Source: Symsagittifera roscoffensis (taxonomy: Eukaryota; Xenacoelomorpha; Acoela; Convolutidae). From it: a stretch of 64,000 nucleotides of DNA. The notes under the pieces were generated by a model. That model had not been told where the DNA came from and made no database searches. It saw only the letters and a list, made by a program, of their open reading frames with translations. The stretch's first letter is position 1; each line of letters begins with the position of its first letter. Positions 1 through 8,854 of the stretch are shown here, one piece after another. Made by a program: the position numbers and the translations under genes. The stretch lies in contig NC_087069.1 in NCBI RefSeq assembly GCF_963678635.1, positions 54,604,928-54,668,927 of the forward strand, in the 5' to 3' direction.

Positions 1-2
1 AA

Positions 3-641
3 CAAATACGTGAAAATCCCTTTAATCACTCAAACCAAACATCACGACTACCATATTGGACAACACATTCATTCACACAAGGTGAACCAAATTTAATCAA
101 TGACCCAATAGACATTTCTTCAGATACAACATCCTCATCACTACCAGAAACATTATCACTACTATCAACACCATTAATTAGTCAAGTTTCACCGACGCCT
201 TTTAACTTAAATTTTCCAAATAATCTCGACGCCAGATATCGAGAACAATCATCAACAAATATCCCTTTAAGACTAGATTGGAACACATTTACAGCACCTC
301 CACCATTATTTGGACAACACTCAGAAAGTAACCGACTCCACAACTGGGCACTTAATAGATTACAATATAGACAAGATATCCACGAAGACATTCGTGATCA
401 TAACATCCAAATACTCCAACAAAATAGTCTACAGTTAAAACTTGAAATCACAGTTAAACTAAACAACATTGCTCAACATCCCTACCCATTAAACCCACCA
501 AACATAACAGCTCAATCACTACCACCACCATTTATACCCACTGAAGTAATATATAAATACGACAGATATACCAAAAAGACAATTGGTTACATTACATTTT
601 ATAACCCATACTCAGGATTATCATACACATGTCTATTCTAA
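3..641 (+). CDS. 3' end of an unidentified ORF, start outside the window
   Basis: One frame is open from base 3 to a TAA at 639-641 (about 212 codons), so this is the C-terminal part of a protein that begins upstream of the window. The first part is rich in Ser, Thr and Pro; the second part has a Trp/Leu/Arg-rich helical-looking stretch followed by a Pro-rich segment. I do not recognise a family. The last 13 bases overlap the start of the glycoprotein ORF at 629, the spacing expected of consecutive genes on one viral or retroelement transcript. The strand is A/C-rich and G-poor like the next two ORFs, which supports a common origin. It could be the end of a gag or pol polyprotein or a separate accessory protein; nothing seen decides between these. 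Confidence 0.6.
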   Translation, partial: QIRENPFNHSNQTSRLPYWTTHSFTQGEPNLINDPIDISSDTTSSSLPETLSLLSTPLISQVSPTPFNLNFPNNLDARYREQSSTNIPLRLDWNTFTAPPPLFGQHSESNRLHNWALNRLQYRQDIHEDIRDHNIQILQQNSLQLKLEITVKLNNIAQHPYPLNPPNITAQSLPPPFIPTEVIYKYDRYTKKTIGYITFYNPYSGLSYTCLF

Positions 642-3247
642 AATTATTAATTTTTCTCCAACTCCTTTTTCTAGTAATCTCAAATCAAAACATAAACCCT
701 TCCCCCCGCACAGGACCCCAAGATTTATTAGTAACACATTACGATTGTGAAGAAAACGAACAAAAAACACTACACAAGTATGCAATAAATCAAGTATCAC
801 AATGCGAAACAGAACCCCAAGCCATAGAAACTACAAATGTAATAGCAACACTTTATTCAAAAGCCCGAGCAACAACAGTTACAGGATATAAATTCACAGC
901 AACATTTTCCGAAAAGAAAGTACTTTGTTCACAAGTCTCGAACGGAAATAAAAACCGACTTTACCGTGAATCATTCTACCAGAGTAATATCGAACGACTT
1001 TTACACCTAAATCCCAAAGATTGTAAAAACGAGTTACTTAGACTAAATATCACACAAAATAAAAACTCAGATAGAAAGTTAGTATACTTTCAAGTTTTTT
1101 CAGACTCTGTACATCAAGCAGAACTTGAAAGATACCAAGGACATATAAAACTAGATGACAAATACCCATATAACGGCGCACACGGACGATTAACCTATGA
1201 CATACACGATAAACATTGGATACCACACATTGGTATAAATAACCCATCAAACTGCAAAGCAGACACAAAAAATAAAGGTTACCAAGAGATAATGTTTTTC
1301 GATTGGAAAATACAACTCGAAAAAATACAACTCACACGAGATTTATCAGACAACACAATGATCTATCAAGGAATAAGATTACCTTGTAAAAATGATCAAG
1401 GTTATTGCGACCCTACCACACGAACACAAGCAACAATTGTTTGGTTCCCTGAAGACACATGTACAACATTTCAAGTAGCAAAAATACACGCTCGTATGAT
1501 AAAATTTCACGAAAAATATTTTATACAATCAATACCATATGAACAAGTAAATCCATTACGAAAAATAAGTTCTGATTTTCGAAACTTTCAAAATATAGAA
1601 AATAAATTAACACGTTTTCAAGTATATCAAGAAACAGAACTTGCATGTAAATATAAAAACCCACTTCACAAAACACAATACTCTGAAATACTAGTTGAAT
1701 ACGAAAATGGATTCGACATGATCACTGGAAAAATCAAAGTCGACCCATACGCCACAAGTCATCCCCTAAATGAAGGAACCTCATATATACCAGTTAATTT
1801 TCAAAAGAATACAGGTCAACCTGGTGGACATCTAAAACCCCAAGACGCTCAAAGCACACGTTTACAAGAACTATCACTAATGAATAGTACATATTTTGGT
1901 AATATCCACTATGATATTCACTTAGACATGAAACTAGACTATACGATTAGCCGAATTTTTCAAGAAATGTCCCTCTCCGAATTAGGAACACTACACCAAC
2001 TATGCGAATTAGAAAGAACACAAATATTACAATCACTTGCACTAGCAGTATTAAAAATACCCTACGCAGGATGTTTACTATCAGGAAATAGATCAAATTT
2101 TTTAGACTATGAAGGAAACATCTTATGGTTTCATACTTGTACTAAAAAAGTATCACCACTATACGTTTTTGAAGATAAACGATGCTATAAAAGAATCCCT
2201 ATCTTTTATAAAAATAAAATACATTTCGCTGACACACTTTCACGAAGAACCTATTTCTGGGATACCGCAGTCCCATGTGGATCAAAAAATAGCCACAATG
2301 TAGTACAACTAAACCCTGATGAAGATAAATATTACCTTCTCACCCCATATCCCACCTTGATGCAATCACTCAAAAAATTTTTACCAGAAAGCATTCGCGC
2401 TATTGCTCGAAACCCAAATATAGACTTACAATCAATAGGAATATATTCAAAATCAGATATTCAACATCACATTAGAACACAACAATTCCAAGAATTATTA
2501 ACACAAATGGACACTATACAAAGACAATCAATTGACCAAAACTTACGCAAACTTGCAGAAACCGCAGGATTTGCCGACATCTATACGCAAGACTATAGCG
2601 GATATTTTAAAGACATTAAAGATTATATATATCTAAACGGTGAAAAAAACCGTCCCCAAGATATATCACCCATCAATATTTTTAGCTTTGTAACACTCAA
2701 AAATGAAATTCTTGATTTTCTAGGATGGCCCTACTACATCTTAGAAAAATTGACTATTTTATACGCAATGTTTAACTTTATTGGATTTCTTTTTTCACTT
2801 TTAAAAGGAATCTACAACACATGTGCTATACACACACAAGTAAACAGACAAGCAAGTGTAGCACGCATACTATTTGCAGGATTTTTTGGAATCTTTTCTA
2901 CATCTATAAACAAAATTCTTTTAGACGCACAAATAAAAGAATACAACACAAAAATAGCAACACGACAGAACACATACGACGAAGAACATAACAATGTAGA
3001 CACAACGCCAACAGCACCACAGTTACCACCCCTACCACATAACCATCCACTATCCCTAGTCCCAAGAAATTTTCGAAATTTAGCAATAACACATAATCCA
3101 AATTTTCGACCAACCATATCACAAAGTCCCATCCAACATATAATGACACACCAGTCACAAGATGAAAAAACTTATGAACAAATTATTGAACAACCCCATA
3201 CCACCGCTTTTCAGTCTCAAAATAATAATTTTTTTAGCCCACGATGA
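629..3247 (+). CDS. Viral envelope-like membrane glycoprotein, 872 aa
   Basis: A single long ORF from ATG 629 to TGA 3247. Residues 1-18 are a typical signal peptide. A long ectodomain with many scattered cysteines and N-glycosylation sequons (for example NIT, NST, NRS) follows. A strong hydrophobic span lies at about 707-726 and a second at about 744-762, then a Pro/Gln-rich tail of about 110 residues. This layout is that of a type I viral fusion or attachment glycoprotein. The N-terminal pattern of spaced cysteines resembles envelope proteins carried by some invertebrate retroelements and chuvirus-type glycoproteins, but that placement is a judgement from general pattern, not a search. The start overlaps the previous ORF by 13 bases and the stop overlaps the next start (ATGA). 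No frameshift or internal stop, so the copy is young or under selection. Confidence 0.7.
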   Translation: MSILKLLIFLQLLFLVISNQNINPSPRTGPQDLLVTHYDCEENEQKTLHKYAINQVSQCETEPQAIETTNVIATLYSKARATTVTGYKFTATFSEKKVLCSQVSNGNKNRLYRESFYQSNIERLLHLNPKDCKNELLRLNITQNKNSDRKLVYFQVFSDSVHQAELERYQGHIKLDDKYPYNGAHGRLTYDIHDKHWIPHIGINNPSNCKADTKNKGYQEIMFFDWKIQLEKIQLTRDLSDNTMIYQGIRLPCKNDQGYCDPTTRTQATIVWFPEDTCTTFQVAKIHARMIKFHEKYFIQSIPYEQVNPLRKISSDFRNFQNIENKLTRFQVYQETELACKYKNPLHKTQYSEILVEYENGFDMITGKIKVDPYATSHPLNEGTSYIPVNFQKNTGQPGGHLKPQDAQSTRLQELSLMNSTYFGNIHYDIHLDMKLDYTISRIFQEMSLSELGTLHQLCELERTQILQSLALAVLKIPYAGCLLSGNRSNFLDYEGNILWFHTCTKKVSPLYVFEDKRCYKRIPIFYKNKIHFADTLSRRTYFWDTAVPCGSKNSHNVVQLNPDEDKYYLLTPYPTLMQSLKKFLPESIRAIARNPNIDLQSIGIYSKSDIQHHIRTQQFQELLTQMDTIQRQSIDQNLRKLAETAGFADIYTQDYSGYFKDIKDYIYLNGEKNRPQDISPINIFSFVTLKNEILDFLGWPYYILEKLTILYAMFNFIGFLFSLLKGIYNTCAIHTQVNRQASVARILFAGFFGIFSTSINKILLDAQIKEYNTKIATRQNTYDEEHNNVDTTPTAPQLPPLPHNHPLSLVPRNFRNLAITHNPNFRPTISQSPIQHIMTHQSQDEKTYEQIIEQPHTTAFQSQNNNFFSPR

Positions 3248-5052
3248 GCCGACAACTTGGATCCCTACACCGATCAAATTCCCACCCAACCAACCTCACC
3301 ACTCCAATCCCAATAATACCACTTTTTGCTTTTCCGCCACCCAATTTCCCAACCAGTAATGTAACATCAGGCATGAATTCCGATACTAATTCACACATCT
3401 CAGTTTTATACTCCATCTCACAACTCAATAACCCGAATATTGAAACCCCCGATGAATTTGCCGACTCTGAACCATATCCATCCAATAATTTTCACACCAA
3501 TTCCTCAAGTTTTTCCCAACCCCCTTTTCAACCCAGACTACCAAATAACCCTGACCCAACCAATTCTACACCCTCTTATGCTTCCCAAGTCACTCCAACC
3601 TACTCCTCACTTCATTCAGACCAATCATCTCATTCTCCAGACACCCCCCGAATCTCCCCAGAACTAGATAATTTTATTACCCTACAACAACAACCCTACC
3701 ACCTTAACACCCCCACCATAAACCAAATTTCATCTACAATAGATTCATCCAACCCTCCTACCCCTACACCCTCTTCAATTTATACTGAATCATTAGCACC
3801 ATCATCCACATCTACTGAATCTTCACTCATCACTAATAGAGCTTACCGCTTTTTTAAAAGAAAGTTCCCCAACCATCCTTTCCCAGCAAAACCAGGAACA
3901 GCCCGTGAATATATCAACCATCCAAAACACACTAACACAAAAGAATTTTTAGCTATCACCTTACCCTCATTTCCACAATACACCTTAAACACCCCTCACG
4001 ACACTAACGAAATACGCAGCTTTGTAGACGAATACGTTTTAATGCCTACTCTTTCTTGGACCTCATATTATCATTTTACTAATCCCCTTTGCTTACCTTT
4101 ATCTAACACTCACATCGATATAGAACGAAATAAGGACATGCTATATCGACTCACTACACCACTAACACCTAGACAATTTACTTACATTGGATATAAAAAA
4201 TCACTAAAAACACACACTGCACCCCGAGCTAATGAATATACACTAGAATGTTACGATCATAACATCATCAGAACTTACCAAGATCAATTCTTAGACGACG
4301 ATCGCTTCGCTAACCCACAAATCACCGAGAAATTTTTCATTAAAACACCATATGTATTTACACTAAATATCTTCGATCGCAAGTTTGACCAAATTATTTC
4401 AGAAGCACTAACAGACACGCAAGCCTACGAAAGTTTTAAAGAACGCTTCCAAATATTTTCACTAACCTTTCATTTCCTTGCACCACATGAAAGAGATTTG
4501 CACTGCTCACACGATATTATGTTGCGCACTAAACAAACTCACACATATACATATTATCGTTTCATCCAAAATCACTTTGACCTACACACTCCCTCCAGAC
4601 AACCACACCATCGTTTTCAATTCATCAATTCCAAATACACCTCACCATTCTTTCTTAATTTCACATATTGCATTAAAGATACTAACCTTAATGGTATTCT
4701 TCGAAATTATGATCCCATAACCCAAATGTATATCTTTTGCCCCATCACCAAGACCTTCAACGCCGAAGAATCCCGACCCTTCCTTATCCCACACGAATTT
4801 GTACAACCTATAGAAATCCCCATTTTAGAATTCATCCACAACACTAAATTCAATCACAAATTATATAATCTAATACAAAACACACATTATGAGTTTGCAG
4901 TTGGCACTGAAGAACTAACCACCATTAAAGCACTTCAATTGCTTTGGCCACTGCTTCAAACTAAAAATATCATCCGCATCTTAGCTAAACTACTAACAAC
5001 TTCCGATCTCATCCACGACATCTTCCCCCACGGTTTTTTCCCCGACGACTAA
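3244..5052 (+). CDS. Unidentified 602-aa ORF downstream of the envelope-like gene
   Basis: The ORF starts at ATG 3244, whose bases form the ATGA shared with the TGA of the glycoprotein gene, an arrangement known to allow stop-restart translation. About the first 195 residues are low complexity (Pro, Ser, Thr, Asn). From roughly residue 198 onward the protein looks globular, opening with a basic AYRFFKRKF segment and rich in Phe, Tyr, His and Thr. No signal peptide or TM segment is evident. I recognise no nucleocapsid, polymerase, protease or integrase motif. The codon use (many ACA, CCA, CAC, AAC) matches the neighbours. It may be a structural or RNA-binding protein of the same element; this is only inferred from position. 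Confidence 0.65.
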   Translation: MSRQLGSLHRSNSHPTNLTTPIPIIPLFAFPPPNFPTSNVTSGMNSDTNSHISVLYSISQLNNPNIETPDEFADSEPYPSNNFHTNSSSFSQPPFQPRLPNNPDPTNSTPSYASQVTPTYSSLHSDQSSHSPDTPRISPELDNFITLQQQPYHLNTPTINQISSTIDSSNPPTPTPSSIYTESLAPSSTSTESSLITNRAYRFFKRKFPNHPFPAKPGTAREYINHPKHTNTKEFLAITLPSFPQYTLNTPHDTNEIRSFVDEYVLMPTLSWTSYYHFTNPLCLPLSNTHIDIERNKDMLYRLTTPLTPRQFTYIGYKKSLKTHTAPRANEYTLECYDHNIIRTYQDQFLDDDRFANPQITEKFFIKTPYVFTLNIFDRKFDQIISEALTDTQAYESFKERFQIFSLTFHFLAPHERDLHCSHDIMLRTKQTHTYTYYRFIQNHFDLHTPSRQPHHRFQFINSKYTSPFFLNFTYCIKDTNLNGILRNYDPITQMYIFCPITKTFNAEESRPFLIPHEFVQPIEIPILEFIHNTKFNHKLYNLIQNTHYEFAVGTEELTTIKALQLLWPLLQTKNIIRILAKLLTTSDLIHDIFPHGFFPDD

Positions 5053-5055
5053 CAG

Positions 5056-5134
5056 GTAAGTATGAATTATACATATTACTAACTAATTAAAATAGAATTA
5101 GAAACTCACCATTCTTTATCCATGTTTTCTTTAG
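5056..5134 (+). other. Probable 79-bp intron just after the stop codon of the 602-aa ORF
   Basis: Three bases after the TAA is CAG|GTAAGTATG, a near-ideal 5' splice site. A perfect TACTAAC branch sequence is at 5077-5083, and a pyrimidine-rich tract ends in TTTCTTTAG at 5134. Together these are a full short-intron signature in a 3' untranslated region. No transcript evidence is available. Confidence 0.5.
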
Positions 5135-8100
5135 AATTTTAGCCTTCATCCGACAATCATCTAAAAAATTCACCAAAGAAAAATAAAAAAATCGAAAACT
5201 TCTTCAAACTATTTAAAATTCTATTAATCTTTTGCACCAACAAATTAAATAAATTTAATAGCAATGCAGTAAATTAATTTATAAAATTTTTCCCCACAAG
5301 CAGTAAATCTAATTATGATGAAAATTTGTAACTTAATTTTTCCCAATAAATAGCAGTAAAATTAGAAATTCTATGTAGTAAATTAATAAAACGAAAATGC
5401 AGTACTAACCTTTTGATATTTCCATTCATTCGCACAGAAATTCTATCCACACTCGCACAGCTCGCCCACGAAGAATTGTTTAAAATAATGAATTTCAGTT
5501 TCAAGCTTTCACACTCAACAACTCTAACACAAGATAACACGTTTCAAACTTTCCTTTAACCCGGTTGGAAAGGAATTATACACTAAACAACACTAACCAA
5601 CGCAGCTTACTAAACACCACAAATCATAGAATAACAGCATGATTAAGAAAAGGAAACCAACGGTACCCAAACCGGATTAACCCAGTTTAAAACTGGATAA
5701 TTTATTCTTTTGAAGACTATTATAAAGTCTAAGAAAGAAATAATAAGACACAAAAAAGTCGAAAGACAAACCCATACCACAAACAATTTGATTTTTGAAA
5801 AAAGGACACAACCAACAAGACATAAGAAAAACCACAAAAACCCAACATAAAACGTTGTCACATAACAGGACCTCTCACAAAAACCGCATGCAATCATACT
5901 CCCACTCCTGGCCTAACCCACCAGGAAGGACGTCCTGAGCATGCTCTATAGCCGGCCTAACCCACCGCGCTACACCCACGCTTTGTGACACACACTCCTA
6001 TTTTTAATAAGAGCTACTCAAGGGTGAGTAACTCTTCAAAATAACTGAACTAAAACAAAAAGCTTTTGTGGAAACAACTAACTAAAATCATAATTAAAAC
6101 ACCAAACTAATAAAAGTTTTATAAAATGTAAATTACATTATGCAATACATAGATCAGAATACAACATCAAGGACGAACATCCAAAGACAAAACGACCCCA
6201 CTACACTCGAGAAAGAATGGCCAACTAAAATCGATATGCCGCTCACAATCACATCTCAAAGGATTTAGAGTACGACTTGACTTCGCAGAAAAGGACTTCA
6301 TTGAACTAGACCAATGACCACCTCGATGCTCAAGTATACGTACAGATCCGAGTAACCAGGCATCCCCTCCACGCACAATCTCCACGCCATTCCCAGACAA
6401 GATCAGACACAAAAGAAGTTCTCCACGAGAAACAGAAAAACCTGACATAGCCAACCATTCTGAAATCAGATTTGAGTTTGTTGCGGAAACACAGTCGTTG
6501 TCGCAAGAAGACACAACGTTTGATGTCCCTAACTCCAGCATCCTGGAACTTCTCTAACAAGAGAAAACGGACAAGAAATATGATGTTCGCCAAATACCAA
6601 CGTCCATCCTCCATCCTTCGAATTGCAGAAAGACTATTCTAAAAAACTCTGTAAAACCCGGATGGGTGGAACCTGATCTAAACTACATTTTATGATTGGA
6701 TAAATTAGATATTTTACTACTGTAAAGTATTTAATATTAACCAATCATGGTCCATCTAACCAACAACCCACTTATTTGTAAGTGCTGAAATTACTTGTAA
6801 TTTCAGCACCAGAGAGATTTGAATTTAACTTAGAAATTAGTTGACTCTCCAAGAAGACTTCAGTAGCCGCAATAAACCAGTATACCCTAGATCTATTGAG
6901 CCTAGCAGAGACTAGTTAAACAACCTGAGACTAGATAGTATAAGAGTAAGATTAGGATCGGTATTAGACTAAGAAGTTGCACGAATCTATCCGGCCGAAA
7001 ATAAGATAGCGTGACGAGCAGACGGTGTACCCTATCCGAAATTACTCTATGATTTATACACTTCGGTCCTAACTCACTTTAAACTACGCGCAATAAACCA
7101 AGCAAATTGATTAAATTTTCAAACAGTAACTATATAACTATATCATACCGATCACCAAATTAGTATCAGTTTTTTTATTAGTTTCGGAGCCAGATTAAAT
7201 TCCTATTGGATTAATCATATGTCAGAACTGCCCAAAACGAAAATTGTCCACATTCCAGAGAAAAATTTACAAAATAAGAATGCAGTTAAAGCTCAGATCA
7301 TTTTTAATGATTTTTTCATTTTGTATCAAAAACACTGTAGAAGTTTGGTAGTCCAAATTCAGTAATGATTTTTTTGCTTTCTTAATGAAACATTACTAAA
7401 AATCAAATTCCTGTTTGATTAAAACATATAATATGAAAATATATGGGATTGGGTTTTTCATTTTTTTTAAATTTTTTTTTTTATTTTCATGAAAATGTAT
7501 GGGATTGGGCTTTTTTTATCTTTTTTTTTATTTTCACTTTTTCAAAAATTTAGTTTTTCTCAAAGGTTAACCTGCCAAATCGAACTCAAAAAAAATCACT
7601 TCTAGTTGTTTTATTAGAGAACCACATGAGGCTTTGGGTGAAGCCCAGTTTTTGAAGTTTTCCCTTTCCCTTTCGCACCAGTTGAAAAAAGTTCAAAAAT
7701 TCTCAAACTGGTATTTCCAGCTTTAGCTGGCTTCAAGTTTGCTTATATTTTACAGGAGTCGATGAACGTAGTGAAGACTCTTATATGTCTTGATTTGTAT
7801 TTTTTTCTTTCAATAAGCTCTATCTCTTAGCACAAACTGTCCAAGAAGATTACAAAATTTAAAGAAGACCTACTGATAAAATGAACTTTAACGATTCGCG
7901 TGCTATGAAATACTAGTTTAACATTTTAAAATGTTAGTGTTAATGTGGTATTATTTTTGTGACAATTGTAGGAAATCAATACTCATGTTATATTTTGCTA
8001 CTTAACTAAAAAAAGTAGTAATTTTAACAAAATCAGTCCTTCACGTCGAGAAAACTCGAAAATTATAGAACTCGATCACGTTGAGATTTTTTGCTGTTTG

Positions 8101-8515
8101 AATTCTGATTTCTATTAAGTCCATTCATTTTGTTACAAGCATGGAGAACTCCACTATCGAAAAGTGAAGGAGAAAGTAAAAGTTGAATCCATTTTTGTAC
8201 GTTTACTTGCTTTCATTACTCTTTTCCAATCTTTTCCACAGAAATCTCAGTGAAATCAAAAAATTATGAAACTTTTTTTTATAAATAATTAGTGTTAAAA
8301 AAATTATTTAGTTTTGACAACTTATTTCTCCGATAAACTACAAATGAAAATAAACAGTTGAAAATAAGTCAATCTTTCTTATTTGGTTATTTTAAGTTCG
8401 TTCACACTTTTCCAACGGTCTGTTCGCTACGTTTAACAATTTCACTAAATTTAGAGTTCCACGAATCTTCATAAAACCAGCAGAATCGAAAGAAGCTCAA
8501 ACAAGAAAAACTGAT
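5135..8515. other. Non-coding; 3' region of the left element passing into AT-rich host DNA
   Basis: Up to about 7.1 kb the plus strand remains A/C-biased and G-poor like the three ORFs, consistent with a long untranslated region or LTR of the same element; its 5' partner would lie outside the window. AATAAA-type signals occur near 6.87 and 7.09 kb. Beyond about 7.14 kb the sequence becomes T-rich and ordinary. Near 7,434-7,513 a short motif (gaaaat-atgggattggg) is repeated twice. No ORF that I would call a gene. Confidence 0.5.
6782..6809. repeat. Perfect 13-bp inverted repeat with 2-base loop
   Basis: GTGCTGAAATTAC is followed by TT and then its exact reverse complement. The RNA would form a tight hairpin. 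It sits in the A/C-rich 3' region of the left-edge element, so it could be a processing or end-of-transcript signal. Confidence 0.75.
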
Positions 8516-8851
8516 ATGCATCTCAAATTCAACGATCCCAAAAATGACATACTAAAGTATTCGGTTCTGGAAAACGTCGATTTAATTAACGTTTTAATCT
8601 TGGAAGGCCTTCCCAATAGTATCGAGAAAGACACTTTGGGAAAAGATGCGCTGAAGTTTGTCCAACTGCTTTACAGCTGGGACTATTACGGCAACGAATC
8701 TTTCCGCAATGATGTTGGAAAAATAACCCCTGAAATGAACTTGGCTTGGAAAAATGAGAAGTGTAGTGAGCTGGGGTATGATACACTCTGTGTATTATGT
8801 AACATGCAACAGAATGGGTATCCTTTGGATGCATCCATAACATTCACCAGG
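8516..8851 (+). CDS. Candidate first coding exon of a host gene
   Basis: From ATG 8516 about 110 codons stay open to a CAG|GTAAAC splice-donor-like junction at about 8,851; the ORF itself stops one codon later, which fits an exon running into an intron. The peptide is well mixed in composition, with several acidic and aromatic residues and two Cys pairs near the end (including VLCNM), unlike the low-complexity shadows around it. It has no signal peptide or TM segment and I recognise no domain. I could not find a convincing second exon downstream. It may be a real first exon or a gene fragment. Confidence 0.35.
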
Positions 8852-8854
8852 TAA

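Noticed and set aside
2812-3132. Minus-strand hydrophobic ORFs opposite the glycoprotein tail
   Set aside because: Opposite-strand shadows of the Pro/Thr/His-rich glycoprotein tail.
5905-5985. tRNA or SINE-like A-box on the minus strand (TAGCGCGGTGGGTTAGG)
   Set aside because: The A-box-like part is there and the motif is repeated, but no B box (GGTTCGA-type) and no cloverleaf can be drawn, so I do not call a tRNA or SINE.
6167-6614. Two overlapping minus-strand ORFs of 124 and 94 codons
   Set aside because: They mirror the A/C-rich strand bias (giving Val, Leu, Ser, Cys on the other strand) and show no domain or start context.
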